From NCBI RefSeq assembly GCF_902459695.1, contig NZ_CABPRZ010000015.1, positions 86,736 through 150,735 of the forward strand: DNA of 64,000 bases. Direction: 5' to 3'. The translations under genes and the position numbers were made by a program. This document shows, piece by piece, positions 10,431 to 19,126 of the stretch. The notes under the pieces were generated by a model, which was not told the origin of the DNA, did no database searches, and saw only the letters and a list, made by a program, of their open reading frames with translations. This DNA is from Pandoraea terrae. Its GTDB lineage: Bacteria; Pseudomonadota; Gammaproteobacteria; Burkholderiales; Burkholderiaceae. Positions within the stretch are counted from its first letter, which is position 1. Every line of letters begins with the position of its first letter.

Positions 10431-11303
10431 TCACTGAACGTCTTGATCGGTGGGGTTGGATTCTGCAAGGATCTTCCGCCCGGTGGAGGCCTTCTTTCTC
10501 AGATTGTCCACAACCTCAATACGCTCATGGCCCAGTATTAACTCGCCCGCCGTCGGGCTCTGCGAGGCGTCGGGAGTTTTTGCCTCAAGAAACCACTGGA
10601 GGTCGCAACGCCTCAAGGCAGGAATCAGATCCGGGCGCCCATCGCGCCATGCCTCCATGCACGCCTGTCGGGCCGCCTGTCGAACTGCTCTGGTCAGTGA
10701 CACGAGATCCTCGCCCGCCCGTGCGCCGCTGCCCACACAACTCGCGAGTGCCATCGCGCCAATCTCTTGCAATGCGACCTCGGGAAGATAGCGTGCGACC
10801 AGTTCGACCATCTCGACCCGAATCTGGCGTTCGCGAGTGTGCGCGTGCCACGGACAGGCGCGGTCCGCAAACGCTTCCGAATTGGCCCAACGCCAGATCT
10901 GCCTCAGCCGTCGGATAAGCGTCTCGGTCCTGATCACGCCGACTGGCGACATGGCGCGAAACGCGTGAGAATCGACCTCGCCAAGTTCAGCAACAAGCGG
11001 ATCACCTATTTCCTGCATGGCTTGTACGAGCAGACGTATTTCCTTCGTAAAGATACGGCGCGCCTTGATCGCTCCAGGCCTGTGGCGTTCTGCAAATTCG
11101 ATGATCAGCCACGAGAGCCGGATCGGATCGGGCGCGACCGTCGAGGCGCGCCTCATCTCCAGCCAACGCGCATACGCCGTTTGCCAGTCGGAGCCAAGCG
11201 AGACCTCCCGGCCACTCGCCAGATCCCGGATGGCAAACCGAGCCTTACCGGCCGGACCGTTCCGCAAGATTAGTCCCTGAGGGTGGAATAAAATCATATC
11301 CAT
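10431..11303 (-). CDS. Hypothetical protein of recombinase cluster
   Basis: A 290-aa cytoplasmic protein, start chosen at the ATG at 11303, 7 nt after the stop of the tyrosine-recombinase gene. Residues 50-150 (SWLIIEFAERHRPG... IRTETLIRRLRQIWRWANSEA) resemble the helical core-binding domain of tyrosine recombinases, but I see no arginine, HxxR and tyrosine catalytic set. It may be an accessory or inactive recombinase-like partner, or unrelated. Upstream in-frame codons are read through the recombinase gene and were rejected. Confidence 0.6.
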   Translation of the reverse strand: MDMILFHPQGLILRNGPAGKARFAIRDLASGREVSLGSDWQTAYARWLEMRRASTVAPDPIRLSWLIIEFAERHRPGAIKARRIFTKEIRLLVQAMQEIGDPLVAELGEVDSHAFRAMSPVGVIRTETLIRRLRQIWRWANSEAFADRACPWHAHTRERQIRVEMVELVARYLPEVALQEIGAMALASCVGSGARAGEDLVSLTRAVRQAARQACMEAWRDGRPDLIPALRRCDLQWFLEAKTPDASQSPTAGELILGHERIEVVDNLRKKASTGRKILAESNPTDQDVQ

Positions 11304-11310
11304 AGGAGTT

Positions 11311-12198
11311 CTAACGTGGTTGGTAATACGCAAGAATCGGACGGAAATGGCCGAGCTCGATGCTGACCAGTTGGAGGGCTGCCATGAATTCGTAGCCCAA
11401 GGCCGTGAGCTCGCGGACACGCCGCTGCGCGTAGGCGTGTCGCAAACCATGTGCTCCGGTGGAGCGTCCCAAGGCGATCAAGCTCGCGTCGCTGAAGCTT
11501 TGACTGAACGCTTGACCGCCACCAATATCGTAAAGCGACTCCCGATGCACACCACGGTCATCGATAATGAGCGGTGTCGACCGGCGGCGCTTCTCCAACG
11601 CGTCGGCCAGACAGCCCGAGAGGGCAACGGGGCGCCGCAGTCCCCCCTTGCCCGTCGCGACCATCCGCACCACATCGTGGCGGCCGAGAAACATGGACAC
11701 TGGCCATGTGCGATGCCGAGAAAGCTCGAGCTCGTCCAAGCGGCGCAGCGTATGCAGTTCCGACGCCCGCAAGCCAGCGTCGTGTGCGACCAGCGTTGCA
11801 AGCGCATTCTTCTCGTGTTGATGCGATGCGATTGCCTTCACTTCGTCCCACCGCGTGGCGCGCCCCCACCGCACAGTCTCGATGAGGCTCTCCACGGGTG
11901 GCAGCCGAAGCGACAGGACCCGACCCAGAGCGATACGGGTTGTATCCATGTCGGATTGAACGTGAGCTTCTGCGTATTCCTGCAGAAACTCCATGACCTC
12001 GAGCTTGAGATAGGGGCCATCAAGGTCAAGACCGTTTTCTTCGCGCCATTCCAGAAAACGCCGCTCTGCCTGCATGGTCACGCGTTCGGTGCCCACGGAC
12101 GTAATGATGACGCGCCGATTCTCGCCCAATTCGGATTTGGGTATCCCATGCAACGCAATGGACTTGCGGATATTACTGATCGTTTTCGACTTGCTCAT
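11311..12198 (-). CDS. Tyrosine recombinase
   Basis: A 295-aa phage-integrase-family enzyme. The catalytic set can be read in order: Arg in HDAGLRASEL (about 147), Lys in ATGKGGLRR, HxxR in GAHGLRHAYAQ, His in IELGHFRPI and the nucleophile Tyr in ILAYYQP at the very C-terminus. The N-terminal half is the helical core-binding domain. Its start overlaps the stop of the small upstream gene by 4 nt, and another gene follows after 7 nt, forming a three-gene unit. This order of adjacent recombinase-type genes is reminiscent of recombinase clusters in ICEs. Confidence 0.82.
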   Translation of the reverse strand: MSKSKTISNIRKSIALHGIPKSELGENRRVIITSVGTERVTMQAERRFLEWREENGLDLDGPYLKLEVMEFLQEYAEAHVQSDMDTTRIALGRVLSLRLPPVESLIETVRWGRATRWDEVKAIASHQHEKNALATLVAHDAGLRASELHTLRRLDELELSRHRTWPVSMFLGRHDVVRMVATGKGGLRRPVALSGCLADALEKRRRSTPLIIDDRGVHRESLYDIGGGQAFSQSFSDASLIALGRSTGAHGLRHAYAQRRVRELTALGYEFMAALQLVSIELGHFRPILAYYQPR

Positions 12199-12536
12199 TT
12201 TTGGTATCGCTCCATGCCGTCCACGAGACCCCAGGCCACCATGCGACGCTGCAAGGTTGACTCAGCGAAGCGGCGTCCGGAGCGGCGCTCGATCAGGCGC
12301 GCCAAGCGCGCGTATGTGTAGTCCGAGCGATCTCGGGCGCGCGCCCGCCGCTTAATAAAGGCCTCGGCAATGGTCCGGTAGGGATCGAGTGCCGAGTGGC
12401 GTCGGCGCCGTCGCGACGGGCGCGCGTCGGGCCCTGCGCCCGACGAACCGGCGAGCGGGGGATCCGCCGTCGGCGGCGCCCCCCCATAGCGCGCCTCCAA
12501 TTGCCGGACCAGCGCTGAAACAATCGAACTCGGCAT
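12195..12536 (-). CDS. Small DNA-binding-like hypothetical protein
   Basis: A 113-aa basic protein. The C-terminal third (YTYARLARLIERRSGRRFAE then STLQRRMVAWGL) has the pattern of a helix-turn-helix, preceded by an arginine-rich stretch (RPSRRRRRH). The ATG at 12536 has AGGGAG about 6 nt upstream; longer frames look non-coding. It is the first gene of the recombinase unit and overlaps it by 4 nt, so a regulatory or recombination-directing role is possible. Confidence 0.55.
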   Translation of the reverse strand: MPSSIVSALVRQLEARYGGAPPTADPPLAGSSGAGPDARPSRRRRRHSALDPYRTIAEAFIKRRARARDRSDYTYARLARLIERRSGRRFAESTLQRRMVAWGLVDGMERYQK

Positions 12537-13130
12537 AGGTACTCCCTGTAGGTGCGCGAGAGGAAAACCAAGACACGGGGGCAGCGGATGAAGCACGCGG
12601 CCGGCAGACTGGCCACGGAGTGATGCAAGCAAGCGGGAAGATTTCTGAGCGGCGCGACGACATGATCGCGAACCGCGACGGCGTGGGCAGAGGCGGCGTC
12701 GCGTGGCGCCATCTTGCGCGCAAGCCACGGTCCGCCGCGCGGCGAACGGATTTTCAGTGAAGCGGGAATGTCGCAAGGACGTCGCGCCAACGCGCACGGC
12801 TGCGCGGAACGAACGCGCGGCCGGCGTCGGGTGCACGCTGAGCTATGCAGGATCAGCGGTATCGCTCGCGCCCTGCGCGCCGCGGCCGGCGACTGTCAGA
12901 AGGAGTGCTGCCGATTAAAACGGCTGGCGAGGATTCTTTCATCCCGTGCGCGCGCTGTCAACGGCGGCGGTCGCATGAGCTTCACGCATGCCTCTGGCGC
13001 GCGTCGCCGTCTCCTGCTGCAAGGACAGTTGCCGGCCAACGGAAAAGACGGGGGCGCCCCGCGCTTACGCGAAGCGGTTGAGGCCCGCGCAATGTCGGGT
13101 AGATTTCGGGTAGGCGAGCCAGAAATGGAC
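12537..13130. other. Intergenic region left of the tRNA-Pro island
   Basis: About 600 bp of GC-rich sequence without a supported gene. It must contain the promoter of the minus-strand recombinase unit. I saw no clear repeat or RNA gene. Confidence 0.4.
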
Positions 13131-13162
13131 AAGGGGTTACAGACGCGAATCTGTAACCCCTT
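13131..13162 (-). terminator. Displaced original tRNA-Pro terminator
   Basis: A 13-bp perfect stem (AAGGGGTTACAGA and complement) with a 6-nt loop lies 8 nt beyond the tRNA-Pro 3' fragment. It is most likely the tRNA terminator before the island inserted. It is followed by only two T residues on the minus strand. Confidence 0.65.
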
Positions 13163-13169
13163 GAATTTC

Positions 13170-13215
<46 letters not shown>

Positions 13216-13287
13216 AAAGGTTTTACACAATCCTGATGCATCCTTACCAATCCTAATGGAATTGCACAATACATTGAAATATAAGGA

Positions 13288-13293
13288 TATAAT
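13288..13293 (+). promoter_or_regulatory. Integrase -10 box
   Basis: A perfect TATAAT lies ~85 bp upstream of the integrase GTG in an AT-rich stretch; the best -35 (TTGCAC) is spaced 20 nt away, so the promoter is probably activator-dependent or weak. Confidence 0.45.
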
Positions 13294-13348
13294 GGACTTG
13301 TGCGTCCGGCCGCGTACTTAAATCATCCTGTGCCATCCCCGATTTATG

Positions 13349-13370
13349 TTGGGGTCAACGTTGGGGTCAA
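13349..13370 (+). repeat. Left tandem TTGGGGTCAA pair (arm-type site?)
   Basis: Two direct copies of TTGGGGTCAA at a 12-bp period. The same pair, same orientation and same period, occurs at 42243-42264 near the other end of the island. Candidate integrase arm-binding sites. Confidence 0.65.
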
Positions 13371-13373
13371 GAA

Positions 13374-14696
13374 GTGGCAAAGGTTACCGTCAAGCAACTG
13401 GAGGCGTTTAACTCCGACGATATCGGTTCAACGATCCGCGATGAAGGCGGGTTGTGGGGGAAAGTTCGGAAAGCGGGTGATAGCGTGAGCGTGACGTTTT
13501 GGTATCGCTATCGATGGGGCAGCAAGACCCGCGATTGCGCGTGCGGTACGTGGCCGAACGTCAAACTACCAGCGATTCGCGCGACGCGCGATAAAGCGCG
13601 TGAGCTCGTGGCGCGCGGGATTGATCCGAACGAACAGCGCGAAGCCGATCGGCACGAACGCGAAGCCGCAGACGCTGCACGCAAGGTCGCACAGGCAGCA
13701 CAGGATGCGCGACTGACGGTAAGCCAGCTGTTCCACAACTGGGCGATGACGGACCTCGCTAACCGCAAGGACAAGGGCGCGGAGACCAAGCGCGGACTTC
13801 TTAAAGACGTCCTGCCCGCCATCGGTGCGCGCTACGCGGACGAGATTAAGCGCGCGGACCTCATGAAGATTCTCGACGCCGTGAAAACCCGCGGCGCGCT
13901 CCGGTTGGCCAATCGGCTGCTCGCGGAACTTCGACAGATGTTTGGCTATGCGGTTGTTCGTGAGATCGTGACGGTTGACCCGACGACCGGCATCGAGAAA
14001 AAGCATGTTGGCGGGCCAAATGAAGAACGCGAACGTACGCTGTCGGACAAGGAATTGCGTGCCTTGTCCGCCGCGCTCAAGGCCGCCGGTCTGCTCGATT
14101 GCACGCAGCATGCGGTCATGGTGCTGCTGGCAACCAATGCGCGAGTGGGAGAGCTCATCAAAGCCTGCAAGACCGATATTGACTTGGATGCCTGCACGTG
14201 GCGCATCCCGCCCTCGAACGCGAAAAACGACGATGCACACCTGATCTACTTGTCCCCGTTCGCCGTCGCGCATATGACGCGGCTACTCGCGTTGTCGCAC
14301 AGCAAGACGTGGGTTCTGCCTGCCTCTCGTGACGACGGCCATATCGATCAGAAGTCCATTACGAAGCAGATTGCGGACCGGCAACTTCGGTTCTACGACC
14401 GCAAAGCACACACGAAGCGGACGAAGCAAGAAAACGCCTTGTTACTTGGGGACGAGAAATGGACGCCCCATGACCTGCGACGCACAGGGGCAACGATCAT
14501 GCAGGCGCTTGGCGTACTGCCCGCTGTCATCGAGGCCTGCTTGAACCATCGCGAGCAGAATCGGATGAAGCGCATCTATCAGCGACACGACTACGCCGCT
14601 GAAAAGCGCGAAGCGTGGCGGCTGCTCGGTGATCGGCTTGACTTATTGACGCGGGACGATACTTCGAATGTCGTCGTGCTGGCGGCGAAGCAATAA
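13374..14696 (+). CDS. int: P4-type tyrosine integrase of the island
   Basis: A 440-aa integrase with an N-terminal DUF4102-like domain (VTFWYRYRWGSKTRDCACGT... IRATRDKARELVARGIDP), a central core-binding domain (about 115-205) and a C-terminal catalytic domain. Catalytic residues: Arg in NARVGELIKA, HxxR in HDLRRTGATI, His in CLNHREQ and Tyr in RIYQRHDY. It should recombine the 46-bp tRNA-Pro att repeats. The GTG at 13374 is used; it abuts the TTGGGGTCAA repeats. Its place beside the attL fragment and outward promoter are as in P4-like islands. Confidence 0.92.
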   Translation: MAKVTVKQLEAFNSDDIGSTIRDEGGLWGKVRKAGDSVSVTFWYRYRWGSKTRDCACGTWPNVKLPAIRATRDKARELVARGIDPNEQREADRHEREAADAARKVAQAAQDARLTVSQLFHNWAMTDLANRKDKGAETKRGLLKDVLPAIGARYADEIKRADLMKILDAVKTRGALRLANRLLAELRQMFGYAVVREIVTVDPTTGIEKKHVGGPNEERERTLSDKELRALSAALKAAGLLDCTQHAVMVLLATNARVGELIKACKTDIDLDACTWRIPPSNAKNDDAHLIYLSPFAVAHMTRLLALSHSKTWVLPASRDDGHIDQKSITKQIADRQLRFYDRKAHTKRTKQENALLLGDEKWTPHDLRRTGATIMQALGVLPAVIEACLNHREQNRMKRIYQRHDYAAEKREAWRLLGDRLDLLTRDDTSNVVVLAAKQ

Positions 14697-14983
14697 TTAT
14701 CCCATTTGCATCCGCTTCGAATGCGTGGCATCCTAGTTGTGTATGACGTCCATGCCAGTGCAGCGGCGTGCTATGCATGATGATGTCTACGCAGGCCTCC
14801 GCGCCTTCAATGGAGTGAGCAGCGGTACTCGACTGTCTGAGCAACGCTCAGCGGTAGTTCAATAGTCGTCTCGCAACGGGTCGGCGAAGCTCACTCCGGC
14901 GCGCTCTATTTCTCTTTTGAGTGAACGCCGGTCCAACTAACCGGCGCGGTCTCGTTTGCCTGCGCCCTCGTAATGGACGCATC
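14697..14983. other. Intergenic, integrase to AlpA-like gene
   Basis: No gene or repeat recognised; probably the promoter of the AlpA-like gene. Confidence 0.4.
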
Positions 14984-15304
14984 ATGGGCATTACCTTTAC
15001 CCACAAAGCGGCGGCTCCCACCGCTGTTTCTCCCGCCAACACTACTGCTCTTGCAGACGTGACGCCAACGCAAAAGAAAAGGCGCGGCGGCGGTGGCGTC
15101 AAACCCAAAGCGCCGTTGATCGACTTGAATCAGCCCGGGCGCTTGAGGGTCGCCAACCTGATGGCGCTGTACAACCTCGCCAGTGCCAACACACTCTATA
15201 CACGGTTGCACCTGGGAAAAATACCACCGCCTGATGGTCGCGACGGAAAAAGCCCGTACTGGCTGACCAGCACAATCCGCGCACATTTGGAAGGCCAGAA
15301 ATAG
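14984..15304 (+). CDS. AlpA-like DNA-binding protein
   Basis: A 106-aa protein. The first half is low-complexity and basic (KKRRGGGGVKPKAP). The second half, LRVANLMALYNLASANTLYT then SPYWLTSTIRAHLEG, matches an AlpA/MerR-type helix-turn-helix with the terminal W-x-x-x-x-(I/V) feature. By position, next to the integrase and upstream of the replication gene, it is a likely excision or replication regulator of the island. The ATG at 14984 is chosen because the upstream extension is not protein-like. Confidence 0.7.
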   Translation: MGITFTHKAAAPTAVSPANTTALADVTPTQKKRRGGGGVKPKAPLIDLNQPGRLRVANLMALYNLASANTLYTRLHLGKIPPPDGRDGKSPYWLTSTIRAHLEGQK

Positions 15305-15315
15305 CGGCGCCTCGT

Positions 15316-15329
15316 CGCACTTGATTGCA
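15316..15329 (+). repeat. Island dyad repeat, copy 1 (12/14)
   Basis: CGCACTTGATTGCA, a degenerate TGCAAT-TG-ATTGCA, 12 nt after the AlpA-like gene. Confidence 0.6.
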
Positions 15330-15365
15330 AGATGCGTGCGGACGCGAAGGAATGCCATCGGCAGA

Positions 15366-15402
15366 AAAAACGGCCCGAGGTGCTGCGATCAGCATCCGGG
15401 CC
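15366..15402 (-). terminator. Terminator-like hairpin, minus-strand polarity
   Basis: The stem GGCCCG-x-GGTGCTG / CAGCATC-CGGGCC has its T-tract (TTTTTT) on the minus strand, although both flanking genes are on the plus strand. It could end an antisense transcript or insulate against readthrough. Confidence 0.6.
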
Positions 15403-15455
15403 AAGTGTAAATTTCGTTTAGAGGAAGCACGTATTATAGGCGTGCATAGACAACC

Positions 15456-17087
15456 ATGTCAGTCACAGTTTCGAACAAACCGCTGGTCGATGCTGCACAA
15501 CAAACCGCTGGGATGGCCGTTGCGGTCGTGGATGGGTTGCCGAAACCATCCGCGACAAGTGGATCGCCTGTAGCTCCGGCAGGCGCCTCGGATTGCGCGG
15601 TGTTTGCTTCGACCGCGACAGGGACTACCTGCTCAACCACGAACCCAAGCTGGAAGTTCAGCACGCAACAGTTCCACGGGTACCAGGTTTATAAAAATTC
15701 CTTCGAGTTGAAGGCACTGCAGTGGGTCGAGGATCATATTCACCTTAGGCCCGAACTGTTCGGCGACTACCGGAACGTGTTAATCCAGCTTCACATCAGC
15801 GAAAAGGCGTTTTGTGACTGGAGCGCGGCACATGGCTTGGACCGTGCCGAAGCGCGGGAATACATGCTCTATTACAGTGGCGTCAACCACAGTGTGGCAA
15901 TGGCAAAAGGCATTCCCACCTCGGAGGCGGAGAATCTCAAGCCGGAAATAACAGTAAAGCCCGATCTGATTTTTTCACTGGCTTGCGAGTGCGGATTTAT
16001 CTGGCACTCCCCCTGGAAATCCAATGCTGAGGTCGATGAGGAAGAGGCTGCCAAACTCGCCGCGCAAGCCGAAGCGAAAAAGGCCCTCAAACTCGCTTCA
16101 ATGCGATATCAGTTACGGTCGGCCACGGACCTGATGAGCGCGCCACCGATGAGGTGGCTGGTCCGCGACGTATTACCAGCGACTGGTTTGGCAGCACTGT
16201 ATGGCCCACCGGGCTCCGGCAAAAGCTTCCTGCTCCTCGACTTATGCACTGCCGTCGCCAGCGGCACACAGTGGTTCGGACATTTTGTGAAATCTCCAGC
16301 GCCAGTCGTGTACGCTGTGCTGGAGGGCCAAGGGGCGTTCGGCAATCGACTCCGGGCGTGGCGCACCGAACACAACAATACGCCGCTCCCGGAGCGCCTG
16401 AGGCTCATGACGGATCCGCTCGATCTAAAAAAGCCAGGCGATGTGAAGGACCTGTGCGACGCGGTGCTTGCTAACGGTGGTGAAGGCGGATTGATTGTGC
16501 TCGATACGTTAAGTCGTGCAGCACCGGGCATGGACGAAAACAGCGCCTCAGACATGGGTAATCTGATCGCTGCCTGCTCAACCATTCAGCAAAAGACCAA
16601 CAGCATGGTGCTAGTCGTACACCATACAGGCAAAACCGAAGGCAAGGGTCTTCGCGGTCATAGCAGCCTCACCGGAGCGGTAGATACTGCGATCGAAACC
16701 TCGCGTAATGGCGACTATCGCGAATGGACTGTCGCGAAGTCCAGGGACAGCGCAGACGGTGAACGTCACGGCTTCGTGCTGAAGCTGGTCACCATGGGTC
16801 CCGATGAGTACGGCCAGCCGGTGTCGAGCTACGTCGTTGCGCCGATGGATGGCCCAGCACCACCTGCGAAGAAATTGCCTGCAAGCCTTGGGCAGGTGAA
16901 GCTGGTGTTCGATCACCTGAGCAAGGAGGCAGCACCCATGAAATTCGGCAAGCTGTGTGAGGCTGTCAAGGCATGGTACGCCAACCAGGGCAACGAGAAG
17001 GGATTCAACAAGTGGAACATTCGACGGGACTACGCGAAGCACTTCGGAACAGACAAGCCGGGAGATGACACGCTGGTTTCTCTTTGA
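15456..17087 (+). CDS. RepA-like AAA (AAA_25) replication ATPase
   Basis: A 543-aa protein. The C-terminal ~330 residues form a RecA-like hexameric helicase domain of the RepA/AAA_25 type: Walker A in LYGPPGSGKSFLLLD (about 250), Walker B in GLIVLDTLSRA, and VVHHTGKTEGKGLRGHSSLT with the conserved His/Gly loop. The N-terminal 200 residues are specific to this protein and may contact DNA or a primase. With a cluster of short repeats directly downstream it probably replicates the excised element. Start is the ATG at 15456; the upstream Shine-Dalgarno is weak. Confidence 0.82.
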   Translation: MSVTVSNKPLVDAAQQTAGMAVAVVDGLPKPSATSGSPVAPAGASDCAVFASTATGTTCSTTNPSWKFSTQQFHGYQVYKNSFELKALQWVEDHIHLRPELFGDYRNVLIQLHISEKAFCDWSAAHGLDRAEAREYMLYYSGVNHSVAMAKGIPTSEAENLKPEITVKPDLIFSLACECGFIWHSPWKSNAEVDEEEAAKLAAQAEAKKALKLASMRYQLRSATDLMSAPPMRWLVRDVLPATGLAALYGPPGSGKSFLLLDLCTAVASGTQWFGHFVKSPAPVVYAVLEGQGAFGNRLRAWRTEHNNTPLPERLRLMTDPLDLKKPGDVKDLCDAVLANGGEGGLIVLDTLSRAAPGMDENSASDMGNLIAACSTIQQKTNSMVLVVHHTGKTEGKGLRGHSSLTGAVDTAIETSRNGDYREWTVAKSRDSADGERHGFVLKLVTMGPDEYGQPVSSYVVAPMDGPAPPAKKLPASLGQVKLVFDHLSKEAAPMKFGKLCEAVKAWYANQGNEKGFNKWNIRRDYAKHFGTDKPGDDTLVSL

Positions 17088-17088
17088 C

Positions 17089-17267
17089 TCCTCAGCCTTA
17101 GTCATCAGTTCCTCCACCCCTCAACCCTATAGGGTTTTGAGGAGAGTGAGGAGGACTCCTCAAGCTTCATCAAATTGAATTGAGGAATTGCCAAACCCTT
17201 TCTGGTATTGGGATTTCGGCCGATTTCACTGCTCCTCAGGGGAGCCTTTCCTCAACCCGCTTGAGGA
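17089..17267. repeat. Iteron-like cluster, candidate origin
   Basis: Eight copies of TGAGGA or its complement TCCTCA lie within 180 bp at 17089, 17138, 17147, 17157, 17181, 17233, 17249 and 17262, most within TTGAGGA/TCCTCAA. Four point each way. Chance expectation for a hexamer on both strands is below 0.1. The place directly behind the RepA-like gene suggests an origin. The rest of the gap to 17534 holds no gene. Confidence 0.7.
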
Positions 17268-17496
17268 GCTCCGAAACGCCGTAATGAAGAAGCGTCCGTG
17301 ATTGTCTTTCATGCGGCGCGGAACACTTGGGCAAGACCTTTGTAGCCTTCGGAGTTGTCGGCGAGCAGGTGTTGAGACTGTCGCAGCCTGTACCACGAAA
17401 CAGTTGCAGATTGAACTTTATGTCGTGTGCATTGTTCGGTACGCTTCGCCTCGGTATGCTGCTATCAGTACCCATAGTTTAGGGTTGAACGATCCG

Positions 17497-17510
17497 TGCA
17501 ATCAATTGCA
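17497..17510 (+). repeat. Island dyad repeat, copy 2 (exact)
   Basis: TGCAATCAATTGCA; extended symmetric form GTGCAAT..ATTGCAC. It lies 24 nt before the next start codon. Confidence 0.9.
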
Positions 17511-17534
17511 CGACCGGAAAATGGTGGCGCAAAC

Positions 17535-18383
17535 ATGACGACGGCGAAGCAGACGGCAGCCAACCAAAAAAACGCCCATAAGAGCTTGGGGCCAGTAACC
17601 CCTCAGGGTAAAGTCAAGGCCAGCGGCAATGCAATGAAGCATGGCGTCTTGAGCGCGCGACTGCTTCTCGATGACGAGAACCCGGAAGATTTCCAGCTTC
17701 TGCTCGACGGGTTGCAGGCGTCGCTGCGCCCGAACGGTAGTCTCGAACTGACTCTGGTCGAGCGAATCGCCGTGTCGATATGGCGGCAGCAACGCCTGGT
17801 CCGCGCGGAAACCGCAGGTATCGAACTGAGCCGACGTCTCGAGGCGAAAGGTAATCGCCGTCAGATCGAGAGTGCGATGGGCATGGTCTACCCCAAGCAG
17901 ATCGAAGACGGCGATCTTGAGCCACCGTCTGATGACGACGGGCTCGACGCCGAGTATTTCGAATACTGCCAAACCCTCGTCGAGGAATACCACAACCTCG
18001 ACCGGACTTCACTCGAGGGCAACGACATTGCCCGCTTGGAGCAAGTCGCCTCGACTATGCATGCGGCGTTGCGTGAGGAGGCAGCCAGTGCTCACGTGAC
18101 CGTCGCGCAGTATGTGCAGACGCTCAAACGTGGTCTGCTGGGCTGGGTCAACAAGACAGTGGATTCTTGCTGTTCCGAGATGGCGCATATGCGTCGGCGC
18201 GCCACTATCGTCGAGGTGGCTGACTTCGTGCGGTCCCGCCAGTCGGCGCCGATCGGTCAGGAGCTACTCTGCAAATACCAGACCGCGCTGGACAATGAAA
18301 TGTACCGGGCGATGCGTGCACTGCGGGAAGCTCAGGAATGGCGCCTCAAGACGCTCGACGACGGTACCGTGGCCGCAGCCTAG
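17535..18383 (+). CDS. Hypothetical protein with KSLGPVTPQGK N-terminus
   Basis: A 282-aa protein. Its N-terminus (NQKNAHKSLGPVTPQGKVKA then GNAMKHGVLSA) matches a widespread uncharacterised family beginning with an N-A-x-K-S-x-G-P-x-T-P-x-G-K motif. The rest is helical with an acidic middle. There is no enzymatic motif, signal or membrane segment. The family is common in genomic islands and phage-like regions; function is unknown. The ATG at 17535 lies just behind a dyad copy. Confidence 0.7.
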   Translation: MTTAKQTAANQKNAHKSLGPVTPQGKVKASGNAMKHGVLSARLLLDDENPEDFQLLLDGLQASLRPNGSLELTLVERIAVSIWRQQRLVRAETAGIELSRRLEAKGNRRQIESAMGMVYPKQIEDGDLEPPSDDDGLDAEYFEYCQTLVEEYHNLDRTSLEGNDIARLEQVASTMHAALREEAASAHVTVAQYVQTLKRGLLGWVNKTVDSCCSEMAHMRRRATIVEVADFVRSRQSAPIGQELLCKYQTALDNEMYRAMRALREAQEWRLKTLDDGTVAAA

Positions 18384-18463
18384 AGTGATACGTCGGGCAG
18401 AAATGGGTTCGTTTGGGAGGTCGGCAATCTGAAACTGGAGTCTCACGAGGCCCCCGCAGTTCC

Positions 18464-18477
18464 TGCAAGCAATTGCA
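18464..18477 (+). repeat. Island dyad repeat, copy 3 (13/14)
   Basis: TGCAAGCAATTGCA; one mismatch in the left arm. Confidence 0.8.
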
Positions 18478-18526
18478 ACGGCTGATCGCGTCCTCAGCAT
18501 CGACCAACAATCGGAGGTTTACTGCC

Positions 18527-18601
18527 TTGGGAAAGGTCATCGATCTAATCGACGGCAAGCCGTGCTGGCAGCTCGTAGCGATCCGTGATGGCGCGAAGTA
18601 A
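18527..18601 (+). CDS. Possible 24-aa small protein
   Basis: A TTG-started frame, 24 codons, preceded by GGAGG 9 nt upstream; the peptide ends in WQLVAIRDGAK. No homologue is known to me. Weak, offered because of the good ribosome binding site. Confidence 0.2.
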   Translation: MGKVIDLIDGKPCWQLVAIRDGAK

Positions 18602-18703
18602 ACCGAAGCCACGACAGGCTATCGGGCTTGGTCGAGCGCTTTACATCACCTATGATAATGCTGTACCCAGCGAAACCTCGATTTCAATCCCCGGGGCCCA
18701 TCA

Positions 18704-19126
18704 GTGAACAGGCTAAGGTATCTGATCGCCGTGCTACGCGCCAGGTTTGGCCGTCCACAGATACGTGACAAAGACCTTGCGTCGCTTCGGGATGCATTGT
18801 CCAAAGTGGATTTTGAGTTCGCCACACCGCATGAGGAGCGTATCCGCCCTTTACGGCTGTCGGGGAATGGGCAAATGAAGATCAAGATGTATCAGGAGCC
18901 AGGGCATTCGAGGCCACATTTTCACGTGGACTATGGACCGTATAACCACGTGGCGGTTTATGCAGTGGATACTGGGGAAAGGATAGAGGGTAACCTCGAT
19001 CAAAAGTACGATAAAGCTGTATCCGCCTGGGCCATTGCCAACAAACCTAACCTGTTCGCGATATGGCGTGCTCTGCAAGCTGGCGAACTGGAATCCGCGT
19101 TTGTCAAATCTTTATCGGCGCTTTAA
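18704..19126 (+). CDS. DUF4160-like protein with N-terminal extension
   Basis: A 140-aa protein. The C-terminal ~90 residues match the DUF4160 pattern: (I/V)KMY-x-x-x-G-H-x-x-PHFHVDYG, then VYAVDTGER and a terminal W-x-x-x-x-L-x-x-x-W. DUF4160 proteins are often found beside a second small protein in presumed toxin-antitoxin pairs. Here it is a solo cassette between two dyad repeats, and the ~50-residue N-terminal part (RLRYLIAVLRARFGRPQIRD) is extra. The start is a GTG with weak Shine-Dalgarno. Confidence 0.65.
   Translation: MNRLRYLIAVLRARFGRPQIRDKDLASLRDALSKVDFEFATPHEERIRPLRLSGNGQMKIKMYQEPGHSRPHFHVDYGPYNHVAVYAVDTGERIEGNLDQKYDKAVSAWAIANKPNLFAIWRALQAGELESAFVKSLSAL

Larger units (their letters stand above)
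18384..18703. other. Intergenic with dyad copy 3
   Basis: Contains dyad copy 3 and one possible 24-codon gene; otherwise empty. Confidence 0.4.
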
